From Litomosoides sigmodontis (Eukaryota > Nematoda > Chromadorea > Rhabditida > Onchocercidae): a DNA stretch of 64,000 nt. Each line of letters opens with the position of its first letter. The stretch's first letter is position 1. The translations under genes and the position numbers were made by a program. The stretch covers positions 7,412,501 through 7,476,500 of the forward strand of contig OY718805.1 of the NCBI GenBank assembly GCA_963070105.1, written 5' to 3'. The notes under the pieces are model-generated. The model saw only the letters and a list, made by a program, of their open reading frames with translations. It was not told the origin of the DNA and did no database searches. Below, in pieces: positions 63,693-64,000 of this stretch.

Positions 63693-64000
63693 TCACTGTT
63701 TCCCCCGCACTTCCTCCTTTGCTTTCTCTTCATCGGGTATATGACTTCCAACTAGCACTATATAAAACCAACCACCAATTAATGCACCAATTGTCGGACC
63801 TATTATCGGTACTAGAAACCAACAAGTCCACGGGTGTCTAAAATAACACGTCAATTGAGTAAACGTGTGAAACAATTTGAAATTATAGCAGGATTGTATT
63901 TGCAAATTTCAAAACTGTGCATTAATCACTCACGTAAAAACTTCTTTTCCATAAATGAAATAGCTGAATATCCGTGGTGCCAAATCTCTCGCCGGATTCA
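63693..64000 (-). CDS. Aquaglyceroporin, C-terminal part only
   Basis: The last two exons of a membrane channel for water and glycerol: 63934-64000 (cut by the window edge) and 63693-63837, joined in phase 2. The first visible residues are NPARDLAPRIF, the second NPA box with the Asp after Arg that marks glycerol-conducting aquaporins rather than strict water channels. The final exon encodes the last membrane helix (WFLVPIIGPTIGALIGGWFY) and a charged cytosolic tail ending KEEVRGKQ. The remaining exons lie to the right of the window, so length and paralogue cannot be judged. Confidence 0.92.

Overview
This is AT-rich nuclear DNA from a nematode. The evidence is two cuticle collagens of classic nematode layout (short N-terminal membrane segment, basic furin-like site, Cys-X-X-Cys-bounded Gly-X-Y blocks, C-terminal C-x-x-C-P/K tail), short introns ending in TTTTCAG or TTTAG, and several start codons sitting only 0-13 bases after a strong 3' splice site, the arrangement expected for spliced-leader trans-splicing. 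The base composition and intron style suggest a Spirurina (filarial-type) worm, but that is inference; nothing here fixes the species. No bacterial, plasmid or viral genes were seen.

Layout, left to right. 1014-2315 (-): a four-exon gene for an unrecognised secreted protein with eight cysteines. 2316-19094: about 17 kb without a convincing gene, full of microsatellites including a large AAAT/TTAA/AT block at 15.3-16.0 kb. 19098-22928 (+): an 11-exon glutamate transporter of the GLT/EAAT (SLC1) family. 24357-26292 (-) and 29059-30775 (+): two head-to-head paralogous cuticle collagens with matching five-exon structure. 31693-34653 (-): diphosphomevalonate decarboxylase (nine exons). 35143-36563 (+): a DNAJC9-type J protein. 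37470-39466 (+): a B3GAT-family beta-1,3-glucuronosyltransferase. 40360-42298 (+): a YJU2B/CCDC130-type spliceosomal protein whose sixth exon is off by exactly one base. 43570-44664 (+): a possible tiny three-exon gene. 47418-51077 (+): an SSBP2/3/4-type LisH protein. 53502-53777 (-) and 53867-54991 (+): a small unrecognised basic protein and ATP synthase subunit delta, divergent from an 89-bp spacer. 57613-62672 (-): nephrocystin-1 (17 exons). 63693-64000 (-): the C-terminal end of an aquaglyceroporin, cut by the window edge.

Exon models were built by hand from splice sites. In every multi-exon model given as complete, except the YJU2B-like gene, the phases close and the total is a whole number of codons, which is strong internal support. 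The genes belong to unrelated pathways (neurotransmitter uptake, cuticle, isoprenoid synthesis, proteoglycan synthesis, splicing, LIM-domain transcription cofactors, oxidative phosphorylation, ciliary transition zone, water/glycerol transport). They read as ordinary neighbours, not a functional cluster. The least explained items are the eight-cysteine secreted protein, the 67-residue three-exon gene, the 91-residue basic protein sharing a promoter with ATP synthase delta, the one-base frame defect in the YJU2B-like gene, and the in-frame cassette-like exon in the SSBP gene.
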